Source of the DNA: Takakia lepidozioides
Taxonomy: Eukaryota; Streptophyta; Takakiopsida; Takakiales; Takakiaceae
Assembly: GCA_030704615.1 (NCBI GenBank)
Contig: CM060734.1
Span: forward strand, 32,444,042 to 32,508,041
Length of the DNA: 64,000 nt
Direction of reading: 5' to 3'
Shown here: piece by piece, positions 61,780-64,000 of the stretch
How positions within the stretch are numbered: the stretch's first letter is position 1
How the letters are laid out: the number at the start of each line of letters is the position of its first letter
Made by a program: the position numbers and the translations under genes
The notes under the pieces: model-generated
What the model was told of the DNA's origin: nothing
The model's input: the letters and a program-made list of their open reading frames with translations, nothing else
Database searches by the model: none

Positions 61780-62583
61780 GGTCACTGCAGAAATTGCATG
61801 TTACACAATTTTTGGTCCACCCACCCGTGCATTTATCCAAGAACATCCTCACCCTTAAGCTTGAAAAGACTCCTTGCAACGCCAAAGATAAGGTGATGAT
61901 CTTGGGCGTTGGATTCTGTATGTAACTGCTTCCATTGATTGCATGCGTTATCAATGGAAGAATTGTCATGTATTGGCCTGGCAATGTCAATCTCACGACA
62001 AAGATAACAATATGAGCATCATTCTTGATGCTATAGCTTCACAAGACTTGTGCATATGGTGTGTTTTCTTTGGACTGCTTGGGGGCAATAATGATCTCAA
62101 TTATGTGCTTGATCAATTTTCTTTAGGTGCGGATTTATTGAGGGGTAATGCATGGGATGTCACTTACACTATCAATGACAATGTGTATCCTCGGTATTAT
62201 TTACTTGCAGATGGTATCTACCCGGCTTGGTCATGTTTTGTCCAAACAATCCATGAGCCTCAAGATGAGAAGAGACAACACTTTGCCATACTTCAAGAGT
62301 TTGTTCGAAAAGATGTAGAGAGGTGTTTTGGTGTTTTGCAGAGCGGATTTGTCATCGTACAAAACTTTTGTAAACGATGGGATCTGTACACTATTACAGA
62401 CATGATGATTGCATTGGTCATACTCCACAATATGGTTATTGAGGATGAGCGCGTATTTGCTATGAGGGTCAGTTTGTACTTTTGATGCTTTCACACAGGG
62501 CACTCTTCAGTTAGAGAATTTTGAGGCATATTCACAAGCTTCGAAACGATCTGATCGAACACCAATATTGGGCTCTAAAATGA
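61780..62583 (+). pseudogene. PIF/Harbinger transposase (DDE_Tnp_4) relic
   Basis: Decayed transposase. A first part (about 61780-61896, ..SLKRLLATPKIR) is out of frame with the main part (about 61925-62485). The main part reads ASIDCMRYQWKNCHVLAWQ, DKDNNMSIILDAIASQDL, NVYPRYYLLADGIYPAWSCFV and FVRKDVERCFGVLQSGFVIV, covering the catalytic D (SIDCM), D (LADGIYP) and E (DVERCFG) positions. HNMVIEDER follows. The C-terminus (LRNDLIEHQYWALK, stop TGA 62581-62583) lies in yet another frame. At least two frameshifts therefore separate recognisable blocks. The N-terminal part is missing and no terminal repeats were found. It belongs to the same superfamily that would mobilise the two MITEs in this window. 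Confidence 0.82.
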
Positions 62584-64000
62584 GCAAGTATGTTTTGATT
62601 TGAGTAAGATTTGATTTGAGTAAGATTTGATTTGGCATTCATTTATTCTGTTCTTTCAGTATGGGCAATACAAAGTATTGAACAATGACAAACATCTGGT
62701 AATGTGTATATCATGGCTTTGGTGAAGTTGTAAATGACAATTCGAGTACTCTTATGACATGAAAATGTTTCAATTGAGTTTGTGAAACACTGGTATATGA
62801 TGTAATCTACTTTGTTGAACCACAACATTGACATTCGATTTTATACAATGCCAAATTCAAAGTCTAAAATGAGCATTTGAAGTTCTAGAGCTTCAAATGG
62901 AATTCAAATTGTTTTAAGTACACATGTTGAAATACGTAATGTCAAATCTGGATGCTCACACTGTCAAATTCAAGTTTCATAATTTGTGCTAAAAAATCGC
63001 AACATTTTTTCATCAAGTGACAATTACCTTGCATTCACTACGGCCAAACAACATTCAAATTGTATCAATTAAGTGCGTTTAAAGCCAATCTTGTGCACAA
63101 GTATGACATCTAGGTTCAATATGAAACATATAACATTGAGCAAACATTAGATACACGAGTCATGCCGCCATTTACTTGAATTACACAACCATGACTCTGT
63201 CTCACTAATAGAAAAACAGATCAGCTCAAAGTTTTCTTATTCATAGTTCACAACATTTATCATTCAAATTGAAGCAACTTCCCTCCTCATCTGCTCTGCC
63301 GGTATCTACAATGCAATTCACGCTATATTCTAAATCCCTAGTTGTCAAGGTCGAAAGGGTGGGGGCAGGTTTTTATATAGGCATATGGTAATCCACTTCG
63401 TAATCATCTTCACTATATATCATACACAATTTTTTAGGTTGTGCTGGGAACCTCCGGCCTCATCACAATTACTTGTCTGCGTGAGATTGATTACAGGCTA
63501 GGCGCCCAACAAAAAGGGCAATTGGAAGCAAAGGTTGACGAGGTGGAGTTTAGGTGGAGTGCTAGCATAGTTTGAGCAAGCGCTTCGGGGGAGGAGGGTG
63601 TTGCAGGCACACCACCTAAAACCGCTGAAGCTGCTCTTGGCCGCAAGTCACAACTTGACCTTGCCATCTATCCTACTACGGTGCACAAGACTGTCGCCGC
63701 TACTTCAATCAATCCCAATCCTCATCGATATTATCTGGCATTGACAAGTGAATGTACGCGTGCGCGGATGAAGAGATCCCTCATTCGCTTTGTCTTTTGT
63801 GATCTTCTTTTGCTAAGCGGCATCCTTGCGGGTGCTTCACAAACTTCGGCTCTCCGCTTGAAGTCTTCGTTCAACATTTGCACATCATATTCCTTAATCA
63901 TTTCCCCGCTTAAGCACGCTTGCGCTTCATCGAGGAAGGTTTCTCACATCGTCATTCCTCAAATCAGCCCACCTCAGCACATGCCTCAAAATCTGCCAAC
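62584..64000. other. AT-rich DNA downstream of the Harbinger relic
   Basis: No recognised gene. GATTTGAGTAA recurs around 62595-62630. A 56-codon minus-strand frame near 63740-63902 (MIKEYDVQMLNEDFKRRAEV..) is charged and could be debris of a Harbinger partner (Myb/SANT) protein, but I cannot support that. Confidence 0.4.

Noticed and set aside
1-64000. CRISPR arrays, bacterial operons, rRNA, true tRNA genes, organelle insertions
   Set aside because: No regularly spaced repeats with unique spacers, no conserved rRNA or tRNA cloverleaf, and no organelle gene sequence recognised; the window is plant nuclear DNA.

Overview
This window is nuclear DNA from a land plant. The protein-coding genes have canonical plant introns (GT..AG, about 70 to 1800 bp), and their products are plant-type families: an Arabidopsis SPPL1/2-like signal peptide peptidase, germin-like cupins, a tetraspanin of the plant GCCK type, a BBR/BPC (BASIC PENTACYSTEINE) transcription factor, a plant complex I 20.9 kDa subunit and a BLUS1-like STE20/GCK kinase. 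A Tigger-type transposase relic next to PIF/Harbinger, LINE and SINE debris makes me lean towards a non-seed plant (bryophyte, lycophyte or fern). That placement is inference and weak.

Layout. 1-3490 (+): 3' part of an SPPL intramembrane protease, with a 1.8 kb intron carrying five copies of a non-coding repeat. 3.5-20.8 kb: gene-poor and repeat-rich, with a tRNA-derived SINE candidate, an exact 38 bp tandem duplication, two Tourist-like MITEs with clear TIRs and 3 bp target duplications, a dispersed inverted repeat pair (10.9 and 14.9 kb), a Tigger transposase pseudogene and a dispersed SINE family. 20.86-25.59 kb: a large inverted duplication (arms about 1.9 kb, spacer about 0.88 kb), each arm carrying one intact intronless germin-like gene; the genes converge. 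25.6-29.3 kb: nothing recognised.

29.3-39.2 kb is the first gene-dense block: complex I 20.9 kDa subunit (-), divergent from a six-exon membrane-anchored alpha/beta hydrolase (+), which converges on a tetraspanin (-), followed by a BBR/BPC transcription factor (-). 39.2-44.8 kb: intergenic with a LINE 3' fragment. 44.85-58.4 kb (-): one large gene that I resolve into 21 coding exons (about 801 aa), a GCK-type protein kinase with a long C-terminal regulatory half. 58.4-64 kb: promoter region of the kinase, a possible SINE, AT-rich DNA and a decayed PIF/Harbinger transposase gene.

The genes are not a functional cluster; they are ordinary independent plant loci. The most notable structures are the germin palindrome, a decayed duplicate of a hydrolase exon inside its own intron, a probable GC-AG intron in the complex I gene, and a lineage-looking charged insert in the kinase tail. 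I saw no CRISPR array, no rRNA, no genuine tRNA gene and no evidence for a new multigene system. Exon borders were placed by eye from splice sites, reading-phase agreement and remembered family sequence; none was checked by RNA data.
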